Source of the DNA: Lachnospiraceae bacterium
Lineage (GTDB): Bacteria; Bacillota; Clostridia; Lachnospirales; Lachnospiraceae
Direction: 5' to 3'
Length of the DNA: 64,000 bases
Assembly: GCA_017484135.1 (NCBI GenBank)
Contig: JAFUTQ010000092.1
Coordinates: forward strand, 1 to 64,000
The notes below the pieces were generated by a model, which worked only from the letters and a program-made list of their open reading frames with translations, was not told the origin of the DNA and searched no databases. The translations under genes were made by a program, and so were the position numbers. Position 1 is the stretch's first letter; each line of letters begins with the position of its first letter. This document shows positions 17,121 through 26,864 of the stretch, piece by piece.

Positions 17121-17160
17121 AATGCATCTCCCGGGCTATCCCCGCCTGATTCTAAAACAT

Positions 17161-17550
17161 CTACGAAAGCTTAGTTCCATTATTTGTGAGCCGCATGACT
17201 TCCTTCCATGTGTCGCGCATCGTGCGAAGATGGCCTAGAACCTCTTCCAGAATATCCTTGTCTTTTTTTATATTCGCCTCTACCAGTCTTTGCATAATAT
17301 AATTATAAACGTTTTCGAAGTCTTTTGCAACCGGATATTTATGATTGAGGGTTCCCTGAAACTCCTCGATAATATGCTCCACCTTCATGATATTGGTATG
17401 TGCCTTTTGGATGTCGCGTTCCTCCACTGCCATGATCGCAATGTTGCAGAACTTAATCGCTCCCTCATAAAGCATCAGCGTAATCTCTGCCGGAGATGCA
17501 GTCATAATCTTGCTATTTTGGTATGCTGCATATCCCTGATTGAATGCCAT
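17161..17550 (-). CDS. fliS: FliS: flagellin export chaperone
   Basis: Binds the flagellin C-terminus in the cytoplasm and stops premature polymerisation. The 129-residue helical protein has the typical start GYAAYQNSKIMTASPAEITLMLYEGAIKFCNIA and NIMKVEHIIEEFQGTLNHKYPVAKDFENVYNYIMQRLVEAN. Length is normal. It lies between fliD and fliT in the sigma-28 operon led by flaG. A second, more divergent FliS-like gene lies at 53939-54415. Confidence 0.95.
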   Translation of the reverse strand: MAFNQGYAAYQNSKIMTASPAEITLMLYEGAIKFCNIAIMAVEERDIQKAHTNIMKVEHIIEEFQGTLNHKYPVAKDFENVYNYIMQRLVEANIKKDKDILEEVLGHLRTMRDTWKEVMRLTNNGTKLS

Positions 17551-17581
17551 TCTCTTACCTCCGTATCATCACTCACATTAT

Positions 17582-19882
17582 TTACGAACCAAGCAGACCG
17601 GACAACGCACTGGTACTGCTCTGCAGCTGTGTCAGCGCAGACTCCATAGCAGCAAACTTCTTGTAGTAGGACTCCTCCATAGCGCTGACCTTATCCTCCC
17701 ACTTCTTGATAGTGGTAGTGTATTCATTGTACTGCGTCTTCATCTGTTTGTCATTATACACCGTATAAGCGCTGCTCAAGGTGGTAGACTTCATTTTGGC
17801 ATCCAATGCATCGTATAATCCGGTTGTCAGTTGTTTCATAAACTGCGTTACCACTTCCGGATCGTCCTGGATCATCGCCCGAAGCTTATCTGACGACGAA
17901 GAAGACGATTCGTCATCCGGATCTCCGTCAATATGAAATGCATTCTCCTCATGTTCATTTGCTGCCAAAATGCCTAATGTCTTAATTCCAAAGGACGCCA
18001 AGCTATAATTTTTTCCATTCACTGAATACGCCTTTGACATGGCAGTCTGCATGATATTCTTCACGCTGCCCAAAGTATCGTCCCTGCGCAGGATAGAATC
18101 TTTGATCTTTTTCTCCCACTCCTCTACTTCCTTGTCGGACATAGCATCCTTTTCCTCTGTTGTAAGCGGCTCATAGCCTTTTGCGGAGGCTGCTCCGTAG
18201 AGAGATGTCATCTCATTGATCAGTTCATTATACTGCTTGATAAAATCCTTTACCTTGTTATAAACGCCATCCACATCATTCTGGGTCGTAATGGTAATTT
18301 CTTCGCCCGCTCCCGTCACTGCCAGAGCTTCAATGGTCAGACCGTTAATCTGGAACGTGCTGGTGGAGGATCTGAATGATGCGCCATTTAAAGAAATCTC
18401 CGCATCCTCCCCTTTGATCCGAACCGCCCCGCTATCCCGGCTTAACGAATCGCGGATACGCGCCTCCAACGCAGCGGCATCCTCGCCATTGTTCACAGTT
18501 GCATATTTGTTCAGCACCCTATTGTTGTCCGCAATGGTTTGATTATAGTCCGCAATATTCCCCTCTGACGTGAAAATGAGTCCATCCAACGCACTCATAT
18601 ATTCGCTTAAATTTGCATATTCACTATCCGTCCCGCTGTATATCTCACGAACCTTATCTACCGTATCCTGATCTACCGGATCATTTTCCTGATAAGCCGT
18701 CACCGCCTGCCGACTCTTTACATATGCTGAAGCCGCATTCTTATCCAGCTCCCCGTCGGCGTTGGTCAGCCCCGCTTCTTTCTCGCGCTTTGTAAGCAGA
18801 TCAGAACCTTTCACAGATTGGTATAAACTATGATCATAGTCTTCATTTAGAACCTCTGCAGGCTTTCTGGTATCATCATATATCAGATTCCCCTCATTAT
18901 CCACAAGATAGGACTTCTCCAAATCACTATCGGACATCTGGGCCAGTGTGCGCATATCCTTGATCGCATCATCGGTCATTCCCATTTGTACTGCCAGTTC
19001 CTCCACCGATGCTACTGTCTGATAGGACTGCACATAACTCAGCTGGGATTTGTATTTTGTCAGATTTGCCTGCTCCGTCGCTAAGGGAAGTCTCACGCTT
19101 TCAATGTTCGCATTTGCCTGACTAAGCTCTGCCAAAATGTTAGTCAGGTTATTCTTTGTGTTTTCTTCACTATAAGTTCCGTTCGTCGTGCCATCTGCAT
19201 TGTAATATGCATTCCCTTCTGTGTTCCGGGCATAAGCCGACCATTCCTTGCTTGAATTCAATTTTAAGGCAGACAATGCATTGGTTCCGTTTTGATCTGC
19301 ACCAGCAAGCGTAAAATCATTTGCCGCGCCGCTGTCATTCGCCGATATGAAAAATCTGCGATTCGTAGCATCGTAAGATGCCTTGACCCCGGCATCGTTC
19401 AAGTCAGAGACAAACTGTGCAATGGTGGTATCTCCGGTTACCGCAATATTGGTAGTCGTACCCCCCGATGTAACCCGTACTGTGCCATCGCCTGTAAAGC
19501 CCGTCAACTGAGACAGCGTTGTTCCTGCTGATGTTCCTGCATCCAGTTCTCCACCTGTCAGATATCCCGTCTTTGCTGTATTCAAAATCTTCAAAGTCTG
19601 GGTCCCGTTTACCGCATTAGCAGAAGCTGTCACCTTTACTTTCGTCGAGTCAGATGCGGTAGCCTTCTTGGTGTTATATGCGCTCTCATAACGGAGATTG
19701 CCGATTTTGCTATACAAGCTGTATATTTTCTTGTTCAAGTCCTTCCATGCATCCTGCTTCCAAGACAGTTTGGTCTGAGCCTTCACATAAGAATTCTTTT
19801 TTACGCTATATGCGGATACCAACTGCTGTACAATTGACTCAGTATCCAGCCCGGATGCTAATCCTGATATACGAATTGACAT
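17582..19882 (-). CDS. fliD: FliD: filament cap protein
   Basis: Caps the filament tip and folds exported flagellin into place. The 766-residue protein starts MSIRISGLASGLDTESIVQQLVSAYSVKKNSYVKAQTKLSWKQDAWKDLNKKIYSLYSK, a textbook FliD N-terminus. It ends with the helical region TTTIKKWEDKVSAMEESYYKKFAAMESALTQLQSSTSALSGLLG. At 766 residues it is longer than many FliD proteins because of a central insert (~230-460) rich in charged and coiled segments. Fourth-last in the flaG-fliD-fliS-fliT operon. Confidence 0.95.
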   Translation of the reverse strand: MSIRISGLASGLDTESIVQQLVSAYSVKKNSYVKAQTKLSWKQDAWKDLNKKIYSLYSKIGNLRYESAYNTKKATASDSTKVKVTASANAVNGTQTLKILNTAKTGYLTGGELDAGTSAGTTLSQLTGFTGDGTVRVTSGGTTTNIAVTGDTTIAQFVSDLNDAGVKASYDATNRRFFISANDSGAANDFTLAGADQNGTNALSALKLNSSKEWSAYARNTEGNAYYNADGTTNGTYSEENTKNNLTNILAELSQANANIESVRLPLATEQANLTKYKSQLSYVQSYQTVASVEELAVQMGMTDDAIKDMRTLAQMSDSDLEKSYLVDNEGNLIYDDTRKPAEVLNEDYDHSLYQSVKGSDLLTKREKEAGLTNADGELDKNAASAYVKSRQAVTAYQENDPVDQDTVDKVREIYSGTDSEYANLSEYMSALDGLIFTSEGNIADYNQTIADNNRVLNKYATVNNGEDAAALEARIRDSLSRDSGAVRIKGEDAEISLNGASFRSSTSTFQINGLTIEALAVTGAGEEITITTQNDVDGVYNKVKDFIKQYNELINEMTSLYGAASAKGYEPLTTEEKDAMSDKEVEEWEKKIKDSILRRDDTLGSVKNIMQTAMSKAYSVNGKNYSLASFGIKTLGILAANEHEENAFHIDGDPDDESSSSSSDKLRAMIQDDPEVVTQFMKQLTTGLYDALDAKMKSTTLSSAYTVYNDKQMKTQYNEYTTTIKKWEDKVSAMEESYYKKFAAMESALTQLQSSTSALSGLLGS

Positions 19883-19894
19883 ACCAATCCCTCC

Positions 19895-20314
19895 TTACCT
19901 TTTCTCATCTACCATGAGTCCGGCCATCTCCCAGACCTTCTCAATCATATCCAGCGTCTTCTCCGGCGGAAACTCCTTTACCACCTCTTTTGTGTCCTTA
20001 TCCACAATCTTAATGGTTACCCGGTTGGTCCCATCATGAATTCTAAAGACCGCTTCCGTATTCGCAGACTGCTTGTTGATGCTGTCTACCGCTTCCTTGA
20101 TCTGGGAATTGGAGGCATTTTCCTCCTCCTTCTTCTGATCTCCGACATTGATATTCGGCAGGCCATTCTGCTTACCGGCTGTGACTGTCTCCGCATTTTT
20201 CTTTGCTTCCTGAGCGGGCGCAGCCTCCTTGATCACCGGCGCTTTTGTTGTCTCCGGCACACTGGTACTTCCCTGATACGCGATGCCGCTGTTTTTGATT
20301 CCTTCAATTGCCAT
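19895..20314 (-). CDS. flaG: FlaG family protein
   Basis: A 139-residue FlaG protein linked to filament-length control. The N-terminal half is disordered and Ala/Lys/Glu-rich. The C-terminal FlaG domain is clear: VDSINKQSANTEAVFRIHDGTNRVTIKIVDKDTKEVVKEFPPEKTLDMIEKVWEMAGLMVDEKR. The ATG at 20314 follows GGAGG at eight bases; the longer frame would cross a hairpin and the promoter region. First gene of the sigma-28 operon flaG-fliD-fliS-fliT. Confidence 0.9.
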   Translation of the reverse strand: MAIEGIKNSGIAYQGSTSVPETTKAPVIKEAAPAQEAKKNAETVTAGKQNGLPNINVGDQKKEEENASNSQIKEAVDSINKQSANTEAVFRIHDGTNRVTIKIVDKDTKEVVKEFPPEKTLDMIEKVWEMAGLMVDEKR

Positions 20315-20347
20315 TCTCAACACCTCCATGTGTAAATGATTTTTCAG

Positions 20348-20396
20348 CGGTTCACCCATAGCCAATATCATACGATATTGGCTATGGGAGGAACCG
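20348..20396 (-). repeat. Long hairpin in the flaG leader
   Basis: Fifteen perfect base pairs (20355-20369 with 20374-20388, loop ATAC) extended by five more (20348-20352 with 20392-20396) across a small internal loop. It has no T tract on either side, so it is not a standard terminator. It falls just downstream of the expected start of the flaG transcript. Confidence 0.85.
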
Positions 20397-20418
20397 ATTT
20401 GCATACTTCATACTCTCT

Positions 20419-20445
20419 ATATCGGTAATTTTTGTAAAATATTTA
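20419..20445 (-). promoter_or_regulatory. Sigma-28 promoter of flaG-fliD-fliS-fliT
   Basis: Minus strand TAAA (20445-20442), exactly 15 bases, then ACCGATAT (20426-20419). It is identical in both boxes and spacing to the flagellin promoter, and lies between the csrA stop and flaG. Confidence 0.85.
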
Positions 20446-20451
20446 GTCTTT

Positions 20452-20667
20452 CTACAATAAATTTTTCAAAGCCTCCAGACCGTCGATCTGCAAGGACTCC
20501 TTGTTCTCTTTCTGAATCTGCATATATACTTCCTTCCGGTACACCGGCACGTCCCGGGGAGCCTGTATGCCCAGCTTGATCTGGTCTCCGCGAATTTCCA
20601 GTACCGTGATTTCGATGTTATTGTTGATTACGAGGGATTCTCCCTTTTTTCTCGTCAATGCCAGCAT
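20452..20667 (-). CDS. csrA: CsrA: carbon storage regulator, translational repressor
   Basis: A 71-residue RNA-binding protein ([52 protein letters not shown]). The conserved N-terminal [13 protein letters not shown] and the R44-V-R-type segment (here [12 protein letters not shown]) are present. In Firmicutes it represses flagellin translation by binding GGA sites in the flagellin leader, and is held off by FliW. Two bases separate it from fliW. The flagellin leader in this window carries two matching sites. Confidence 0.95.
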   Translation of the reverse strand: MLALTRKKGESLVINNNIEITVLEIRGDQIKLGIQAPRDVPVYRKEVYMQIQKENKESLQIDGLEALKNLL

Positions 20668-20669
20668 GC

Positions 20670-21131
20670 CTATTCACCCGCCTTTTCTTTTGCAGCCTTC
20701 AGCTGCTCATAGATTTTATATTTTACCGGAAGATCATCCTCTACAATCAACTGGCAACCCTTCATGGTATCGGTGTTGATCACGATGGGTGCCCTCAGAT
20801 TGATGGCCATCTCCTCAATATTTTTCGGAACCGTCACAGTTACCAGCACATACAGATTGGTTTCTGTCAGCTCTCCCAACGGCTCCAGCAGCTCATCCTG
20901 TATCGTGGGGTCGTAATCCGGGCAGATCAGCAGCGGATCAATCACCGGAAATGCGATCTCTGGTTCATCCATGGACTGCAGCCACGAAATATTCGCCGCG
21001 TCTTCCCTTTCACTGTCATAGAGAAGACTGAATTTCTGCAGCTCCGGAAAGCCGATCATTCCATGCTCCATATGCAGGATCCTGCTGTCTTCAATATCAA
21101 TTTCGCCAAAAAGTCTCGTCGTCACTCTCAT
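20670..21131 (-). CDS. fliW: FliW: CsrA antagonist and flagellin-binding assembly factor
   Basis: A 153-residue FliW protein ([37 protein letters not shown]...[19 protein letters not shown]...[29 protein letters not shown]). It binds free flagellin or CsrA, so falling intracellular flagellin frees FliW to relieve CsrA repression. It is followed by csrA with a two-base gap and preceded by flgL, the standard order. Confidence 0.95.
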   Translation of the reverse strand: MRVTTRLFGEIDIEDSRILHMEHGMIGFPELQKFSLLYDSEREDAANISWLQSMDEPEIAFPVIDPLLICPDYDPTIQDELLEPLGELTETNLYVLVTVTVPKNIEEMAINLRAPIVINTDTMKGCQLIVEDDLPVKYKIYEQLKAAKEKAGE

Positions 21132-21148
21132 AGTATTTCTCCTTCATT

Positions 21149-22660
21149 TTATAAATAATCCAGCAGCGTCTGTCTTTCCAGCTTCGCCGCTGCCTGCAGC
21201 GATGCCTGGTAGGCCGTGTAGCTCGCCGTATAGTCAATGACAATGTCGGACAATTCCCGGTCTTCATTGTCGGACTTCAATGAGTCCACCGTCATCTGCT
21301 GGTTCGACATTCTGGTCTTGGTAATGGCAAGGCGCTGTCCCTTGCTGCCCACATCCGTGATCGCAATGTTGACATCGGACATATAGCCGTCAAATTTGCC
21401 GACTCCCTTGCTGAAGAGCTTTTCCAGTCTGGCATCCGCGTAGTCCGCCTGCTTATTGGCCGCATTCAGGCATTTCTCCAGGTAAGCCTTGGAGACATCG
21501 TCGGAGTAGCGCTCCTCCTTCATCATGCTCTTGATCGCCGTTACAGTATCATGTGCGCTGATGGCATCCTGCACCGCATTGACCAGATCGTTCACATCCC
21601 GTTTGATATCGGAATCAAAGACATCGTTTGCCTGTGTATTGACAATCAAAGTCTGATTGGCAGCGATCGTATATTCGATATCCTGATTGATCCGTTTCCC
21701 GTCGGCATCGTAATTGGTAAATTCAATGGGATTGACCGGATCCGTGGTATTCGTGCAGTCGTAGTAATTCTCGGGCTTAATCTCCCCCTTATCAAAGCCC
21801 GTCTTGTCGTAGGTGACGGAGAGGGTTGCATGCTTGGAGTTCAGATCGGATGCAACGTTTTTCCCCAGCAGAAATTCTCCGGTGTCTTTGTTGAAGATCA
21901 CTTCATCATCCGGCACCACATAGCTCATACTCTCCAGATCTGCCGTTGTCATTTCCGTAACAGAAAGCGTATCCTCTACCGTGGCTCCTGTATCATCCTG
22001 ATAGCTGTATTTGAGTTCGCCATCTGTCAGCGCCGTGATATTATTATAAGCCAGCCGCAGTCTGCTCACTGTGGTCTGTCCGGGAGCATTCACTGCACTC
22101 TGCCCCGACACATCCGATGCCGTAGGTGTTTCCACCCTGCCGTAGCCGTAGGTAAATTCCTCGATATCCTCGTAGGAGAGGTATTCTTTGATGGTATAAG
22201 AATCTTCAGAATCCGACTGGAAGGTCAGCGTATCGTTGGTCTTGTAGCCGGTAAATACCGTACGCCCCGCATAATCCGAATCCCCCTCGGAATACACCTG
22301 CTCCTCCAATGCCTTCAACTGCTTTAAGATCGTGTTGCGATCCTCCTCTGTCAGCGTACCGGTTGCTCCGTTCACGCACTGGGTATGGATGTCGGTCAGC
22401 ACCTTTTTCATATTATTGAGCGCCGTCTCTGTCACTTCCAACCAGGACTCTGCGTCCGGTATGTTTTTCTCATAATACTGATTGATCTGGCTCAAGCTGC
22501 TCCGCAACCGGAGGGCGCGGATGGCCACAACCGGATCCTCGGACGGTCTGCTGATCTTTTTCTGGGACGACATCTGTGAATTTAACGTATCCAGTGTCGT
22601 TTTATTGCTGTTTATGTTGGTCTTTGTGTTGCTTCGGATGATGTTGTTGGTAATTCTCAT
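21149..22660 (-). CDS. flgL: FlgL: hook-filament junction protein
   Basis: Second hook-filament junction protein. The 503-residue protein has the flagellin-like N-terminus MRITNNIIRSNTKTNINSNKTTLDTLNSQMSSQKKISRPSEDPVVAIRALRLRSSLSQINQYYEKN. The C-terminus VDSLKSDNEDRELSDIVIDYTASYTAYQASLQAAAKLERQTLLDYL is typical too. It is longer than most FlgL proteins because of a central variable domain. It lies directly after flgK and before fliW in the flgM operon. Confidence 0.93.
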   Translation of the reverse strand: MRITNNIIRSNTKTNINSNKTTLDTLNSQMSSQKKISRPSEDPVVAIRALRLRSSLSQINQYYEKNIPDAESWLEVTETALNNMKKVLTDIHTQCVNGATGTLTEEDRNTILKQLKALEEQVYSEGDSDYAGRTVFTGYKTNDTLTFQSDSEDSYTIKEYLSYEDIEEFTYGYGRVETPTASDVSGQSAVNAPGQTTVSRLRLAYNNITALTDGELKYSYQDDTGATVEDTLSVTEMTTADLESMSYVVPDDEVIFNKDTGEFLLGKNVASDLNSKHATLSVTYDKTGFDKGEIKPENYYDCTNTTDPVNPIEFTNYDADGKRINQDIEYTIAANQTLIVNTQANDVFDSDIKRDVNDLVNAVQDAISAHDTVTAIKSMMKEERYSDDVSKAYLEKCLNAANKQADYADARLEKLFSKGVGKFDGYMSDVNIAITDVGSKGQRLAITKTRMSNQQMTVDSLKSDNEDRELSDIVIDYTASYTAYQASLQAAAKLERQTLLDYL

Positions 22661-22685
22661 CTACAGCCCCTCCTTATTCTGCTCA

Positions 22686-24539
22686 TTATACTCCGGTTTC
22701 CAGAATCAACCGATTATACATCTCTGACATGACGGATATCATCTTGGATGCCAGGTTGTATGCGTTTTGGAATTTGACCAGATCCAATGCCTCTTCATCC
22801 TCATCCACACCAGATACCGACTGTCTCTGTCTTTCGATGGAGGATACGATATTGTCATAGTTTTGGGTAAAGAGCTCTGCCTCCTGTGTATCAATGGACA
22901 CATCGGAGATCAGACACTGCAGGAAATCGTCAGCTCCGCTGCCGCGGTAAAGCACCGTATCGCTCTTTAGCTTTTCCAGACTTTGTATCAAGGTGTATTT
23001 GTCGGTACCATCCGTGTATTCTGATTTGGTAACTGCGGCAAAGATGTTCGAATTCTCCACCGAAGCCGCTGCTATGGTAACTCTGCCTGCCGTGAGCCGA
23101 TAGTAGGTGTTGGAGGTGGAGGATACGGTTTCATCTGTAAAGTCGTATTCGCCGCCCAGATGCGTCTTTGCCACAAAAAATGCACCCATCGGATTTCCAT
23201 ATGCATCCACACCGGGATCGGTATCGCTGCCTCTCTCAATATCGTTGAAGGACTTTGCAAAATTTCGCAAAAATTCGTTCATCTGCGACATATAATACGG
23301 AATACCCATGCCGTCCACGCTTTTCCCGATGGTCATGGTCTCTCCCGAGAAGCGGCTCCGCTCCACTACGTTCAGCTGTTTTTCCAGCGTAAAGGTGTAG
23401 CTTCCGTCATCGTTGATGACAAAGCCGGAATAATTATAGTTGGTGTTCATCACCGTAAGGATGCCTTCCTCTGCAATGCTCAGCTTCGCAATATCCGTAA
23501 TGGAAGGATCATATACGCGAATCTGCGTAACCGGCTTTCCATCCACAACGGTGTCACTGATGTCTGCTGCATTCGAACCGACGGTTGCCTTGAAATTCTC
23601 CTGATTGTTTCCGTCCCGCACCTCGAACAGTGCCTTTAGGATTCCAGACATGGCGGAGCTGGCCGGATGAAAGCTGACCCCTGTATCTGCCCAGGTCAGA
23701 TCGTATAAGCCGTCCGCATCCGACTGATTGATCTTGTTTTCCCGCGCCTCATAGGCAAAGGTGCGATATTGATAACCGTTTACAAGACTCTGTCCGTTGA
23801 TCTTAACCACATAATTGTTAATTCCCAGATCCATATCGGGATAGTTGCTGTTTACGATCGGGTTTTCTGCAACTGTCACGGGAATGATCTTTGAGAGCTC
23901 ATCGACCAGCAAAGCCCGCTCATCCCGCAGCTCGTTGGCATAACCTCCCTGGATTTCAATCTGATTGATCTGTTTATTGATCAGCGCGATCTTCTGGGAA
24001 ATAGAGTTCACATTGTCCACGGTGGATTTGATCTCGTTATTGATGCTGATCTGAAGCTCCGTCATGCTGTTGGCCACGCTGTTGAAATAGGTGGCAAAGC
24101 TCTGTGCACTTCCGATGAACTGTTTCCGGACGTTTTCGTCTCCCGCATTGTCCTGTACAGAATTTAAGTTGTTAAACATCGTGTGGAGCAGGGTGGAAAA
24201 TCCACGCTCGGTGTCATCATCCGTGAAATACATCTCTATCTGTTTCATGTAATAGAGCTTTTTTTCATACAAACCAAGACTGGAAGAGTTGTTCCAGTAT
24301 TTCGTATCGTAATATTCATCTCTCAGCTGTGTGACGGAGATTGCCTGCACACCGGTTCCGGTTGTGCCGTATTTTGCGTTTACCCGGAGAGCTCCGGAGG
24401 CCTGCAGATTGGTTACCTGCTTGCTGTATCCCTTTGTCTGCACATTGGATACGTTGTTTGCAGCGGTATTCAGTGATGCCTGAAATGCCGTCAGCGCAGA
24501 GCTTGCGATATTAAGTCCGAAAAATTGTGAGGATGCCAT
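22686..24539 (-). CDS. flgK: FlgK: hook-associated protein 1 (copy B)
   Basis: First hook-filament junction protein. The 617-residue protein has the rod/hook N-terminal motif SSALTAFQASLNTAANNVSNVQTKGYSKQV (residues ~13-42) and the C-terminal EEALDLVKFQNAYNLASKMISVMSEMYNRLILETGV. It is about 40 residues longer than its neighbour copy A, with a divergent centre. Two consecutive flgK-type genes suggest the junction has two FlgK-like zones or that the copies are specialised. Confidence 0.92.
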   Translation of the reverse strand: MASSQFFGLNIASSALTAFQASLNTAANNVSNVQTKGYSKQVTNLQASGALRVNAKYGTTGTGVQAISVTQLRDEYYDTKYWNNSSSLGLYEKKLYYMKQIEMYFTDDDTERGFSTLLHTMFNNLNSVQDNAGDENVRKQFIGSAQSFATYFNSVANSMTELQISINNEIKSTVDNVNSISQKIALINKQINQIEIQGGYANELRDERALLVDELSKIIPVTVAENPIVNSNYPDMDLGINNYVVKINGQSLVNGYQYRTFAYEARENKINQSDADGLYDLTWADTGVSFHPASSAMSGILKALFEVRDGNNQENFKATVGSNAADISDTVVDGKPVTQIRVYDPSITDIAKLSIAEEGILTVMNTNYNYSGFVINDDGSYTFTLEKQLNVVERSRFSGETMTIGKSVDGMGIPYYMSQMNEFLRNFAKSFNDIERGSDTDPGVDAYGNPMGAFFVAKTHLGGEYDFTDETVSSTSNTYYRLTAGRVTIAAASVENSNIFAAVTKSEYTDGTDKYTLIQSLEKLKSDTVLYRGSGADDFLQCLISDVSIDTQEAELFTQNYDNIVSSIERQRQSVSGVDEDEEALDLVKFQNAYNLASKMISVMSEMYNRLILETGV

Positions 24540-24577
24540 CTGTTCACCTTCTTTTTGTTTTTTCTGCAGACATACAT

Positions 24578-26311
24578 CTACAGATTGTTAATCAGAGTGT
24601 CCAGCATCTCGCTCACCACATTGATGAAACGACTGGATGCATTGTATGCGTTCTGATACTGAATCATTTTTGTCAGCTCCTCATCGGAGGATACGCCGAT
24701 TACCTGCTGTCTCTGATAGTCCACCGAGGATACCGTATTGGCAAGGGTGTCTGCTGTCGTACTGTATACGGAACCCGCAGTTCCCAGCTCACCGATCAGC
24801 TGTGCGTAGTACTCTGTAAAGGTACAGCCACTGGTTACATTCGGATTTAAGGTAAGGACACTGCTCTGCCATGCCGTAGAAATCGCATTTCCCATGGCAT
24901 AGTCCACTTCTCCGTTCTGTTTCAGCGACGGGATCAACGCCGGTTGTTTGCTGATCTCTTCATTGACCTTCAGGCTTCGCAGAGTGTACATTTTCGAGGT
25001 GTCCGTTGCGCTTTCTTCATTATACACATAATAGGTCTTCTGATTTCCCTCAGCATCGGTAACATTTACGGCCGTGTACCGCTCTGTTCCCACGCGGACA
25101 AACAACTCCCGGGGCGGCAGCTCTCCGTCGCTTCCTACCGAACAGTTTTCCTCGTCCAGAATGTTCATGCCTGCTGTAAGTGTAAATGCTGTTCCGTCCT
25201 CCGTGGTTCCGGACAGATCCGCGCCGGTATATTCCACATTGGGGGAAAGCATATCGTTGATCGTTGTGACGATCTGATGTACCAACTGGTCAAACTCTGC
25301 CTCGGTGGAGAGCATAACCGAAATTCCCGTAGAGTCATTGTAGGTTTTCGCATCAAGCCCCTCTACGTCTCTATAATCTGCAATCTTGCCACCCCGCTGC
25401 ATGACAAGTGCCTTTAATTCTCCGATATCTGTGTTAAATTCCGGAGAAATATCTACTCCGAAATTAAATATTTCCGAAATCTGTCCCCGCTGTGTCGCTG
25501 ACATCTGGGGCCAGTAAGGTGTAATAAAGCCTGTTACGTCGTCTCTGTATTTTGCGATCTCATATACCATGGAAGGAGCCACAAAATCAACGCCCTCCAG
25601 CTTTACCGTAACGCCGCCGTCCCACTTCTCACTGTAGGAAATATTGGCCAGTGACGCCAGTTCATCCAACGCATTATCTCTCTGATCGCGCAGATCCATG
25701 GCAGTTTCAACTCCACCCGCCTCGATTTTGGTGATCTGCAGATTTAATTTATAAATGTCGTTGCCCAGCTCATTGATCCGGTCAATGTCATTTGATATTT
25801 TGGTATTCAAATTTGACTGATATGCTTGTAAACTGGAATAGATTGCCTGGGAGCGGCTGATAAACAGGCTCGCCTTCTGCATAACCAGATTCTGATTTAC
25901 GGAATCCGCCGGATCTTTGGCAAATTCCTCAAAGGAATTGCTCAAATCGGAAAGGCAATTCTGAAATGCCTCTCCCTCCAGCTCCTGAAAATAGGTGTAC
26001 AATTCATTTGTCGCAGAAAAACAAGTCTCATAGAATGCCTGGCGTCCCGATTCGGAACGATAGGCCTTATCCAAGAAAATATCCCGTGCATGGATGACAT
26101 CCGCAATGGATACACCCAGACCGGCTTGCTGATTACTGATTGCTGCTTTTGTGTTAAAGGTTATATAATGCTGATCCGCCTGCAGTACCTGCTGGCGAAC
26201 ATATCCCACGGTATCCACATTTGCCACGTTGTTTGCCGTGGTATTCAATGCATTCTGACTGTTTCTCACTCCACTGGCACCGATGTACAAGCTTCCCATT
26301 CCATTTGCCAT
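24578..26311 (-). CDS. flgK: FlgK: hook-associated protein 1 (copy A)
   Basis: A 577-residue FlgK-type protein with GASGVRNSQNALNTTANNVANVDTVGYVRQQVLQ at the N-terminus and SVDYQRQQVIGVSSDEELTKMIQYQNAYNASSRFINVVSEMLDTLINNL at the C-terminus, both canonical. It precedes copy B by 38 bases in the flgM-flgN-flgK-flgK-flgL operon. Confidence 0.92.
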   Translation of the reverse strand: MANGMGSLYIGASGVRNSQNALNTTANNVANVDTVGYVRQQVLQADQHYITFNTKAAISNQQAGLGVSIADVIHARDIFLDKAYRSESGRQAFYETCFSATNELYTYFQELEGEAFQNCLSDLSNSFEEFAKDPADSVNQNLVMQKASLFISRSQAIYSSLQAYQSNLNTKISNDIDRINELGNDIYKLNLQITKIEAGGVETAMDLRDQRDNALDELASLANISYSEKWDGGVTVKLEGVDFVAPSMVYEIAKYRDDVTGFITPYWPQMSATQRGQISEIFNFGVDISPEFNTDIGELKALVMQRGGKIADYRDVEGLDAKTYNDSTGISVMLSTEAEFDQLVHQIVTTINDMLSPNVEYTGADLSGTTEDGTAFTLTAGMNILDEENCSVGSDGELPPRELFVRVGTERYTAVNVTDAEGNQKTYYVYNEESATDTSKMYTLRSLKVNEEISKQPALIPSLKQNGEVDYAMGNAISTAWQSSVLTLNPNVTSGCTFTEYYAQLIGELGTAGSVYSTTADTLANTVSSVDYQRQQVIGVSSDEELTKMIQYQNAYNASSRFINVVSEMLDTLINNL

Positions 26312-26335
26312 GGTAAATTCCCTCCTGTTTCTGCA

Positions 26336-26848
26336 TTACTGCTTTGCGTCAAACCCGCTACTACCCAACAAATCCCCTGTATTGCAGGCGGATTTGTTGT
26401 AATTTGCAGTTTCCGGTGCCTGCCGCATACTTCGCAACAGGGTCAGGTCAAACTCTACCATCTCCAGTGCCTGTTGAATTAATATCTGATTCTGGGTATT
26501 AATCTCTACCATCCTGCGCAGTGTCTCGCGAAGCCGGTCGCGAAGCTCAATCAGACGCTTCTGCTCCTCCGGCTGTGATTCCAAGGATTCGATCATGACC
26601 TCTACCGTAAAGTCATCCGCATTTTTTCCGAGCACCTCTGCCATGTCTTTCAAGACAGATCTCCTTCGGACTTCATACTGATGCAGTACGTCGGTCTGCT
26701 CCTGCTCCGTAGCTGTGATCTGTTCCAACCGCTGTACATCCGCTTTGATCAGCACTTCCTTTTTTTCCTCGGACAGTGCAATCAAAGCCTGATACTGTTC
26801 ATCTTCCTTCGTCAAAACTTCTTTCAAATCATCCATCAAACTAGCCAC
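26336..26848 (-). CDS. flgN: FlgN: chaperone for FlgK/FlgL
   Basis: A 170-residue, all-helical chaperone (LMDDLKEVLTKEDEQYQALIALSEEKKEVLIKADVQRLEQITATEQE) that in the family binds FlgK and FlgL before export. The start is GTG with GAGG seven bases upstream. The C-terminal tail (ANYNKSACNTGDLLGSSG) looks disordered. It lies between flgM and the two flgK genes, as expected. Confidence 0.88.
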   Translation of the reverse strand: MASLMDDLKEVLTKEDEQYQALIALSEEKKEVLIKADVQRLEQITATEQEQTDVLHQYEVRRRSVLKDMAEVLGKNADDFTVEVMIESLESQPEEQKRLIELRDRLRETLRRMVEINTQNQILIQQALEMVEFDLTLLRSMRQAPETANYNKSACNTGDLLGSSGFDAKQ

Positions 26849-26864
26849 GGCTCATCCTCATTTC

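Noticed and set aside
21551..22327. A 258-residue open frame on the plus strand opposite flgL
   Set aside because: It is antisense to a clear flgL, has no ribosome site and its protein has no sensible composition; a shadow frame.
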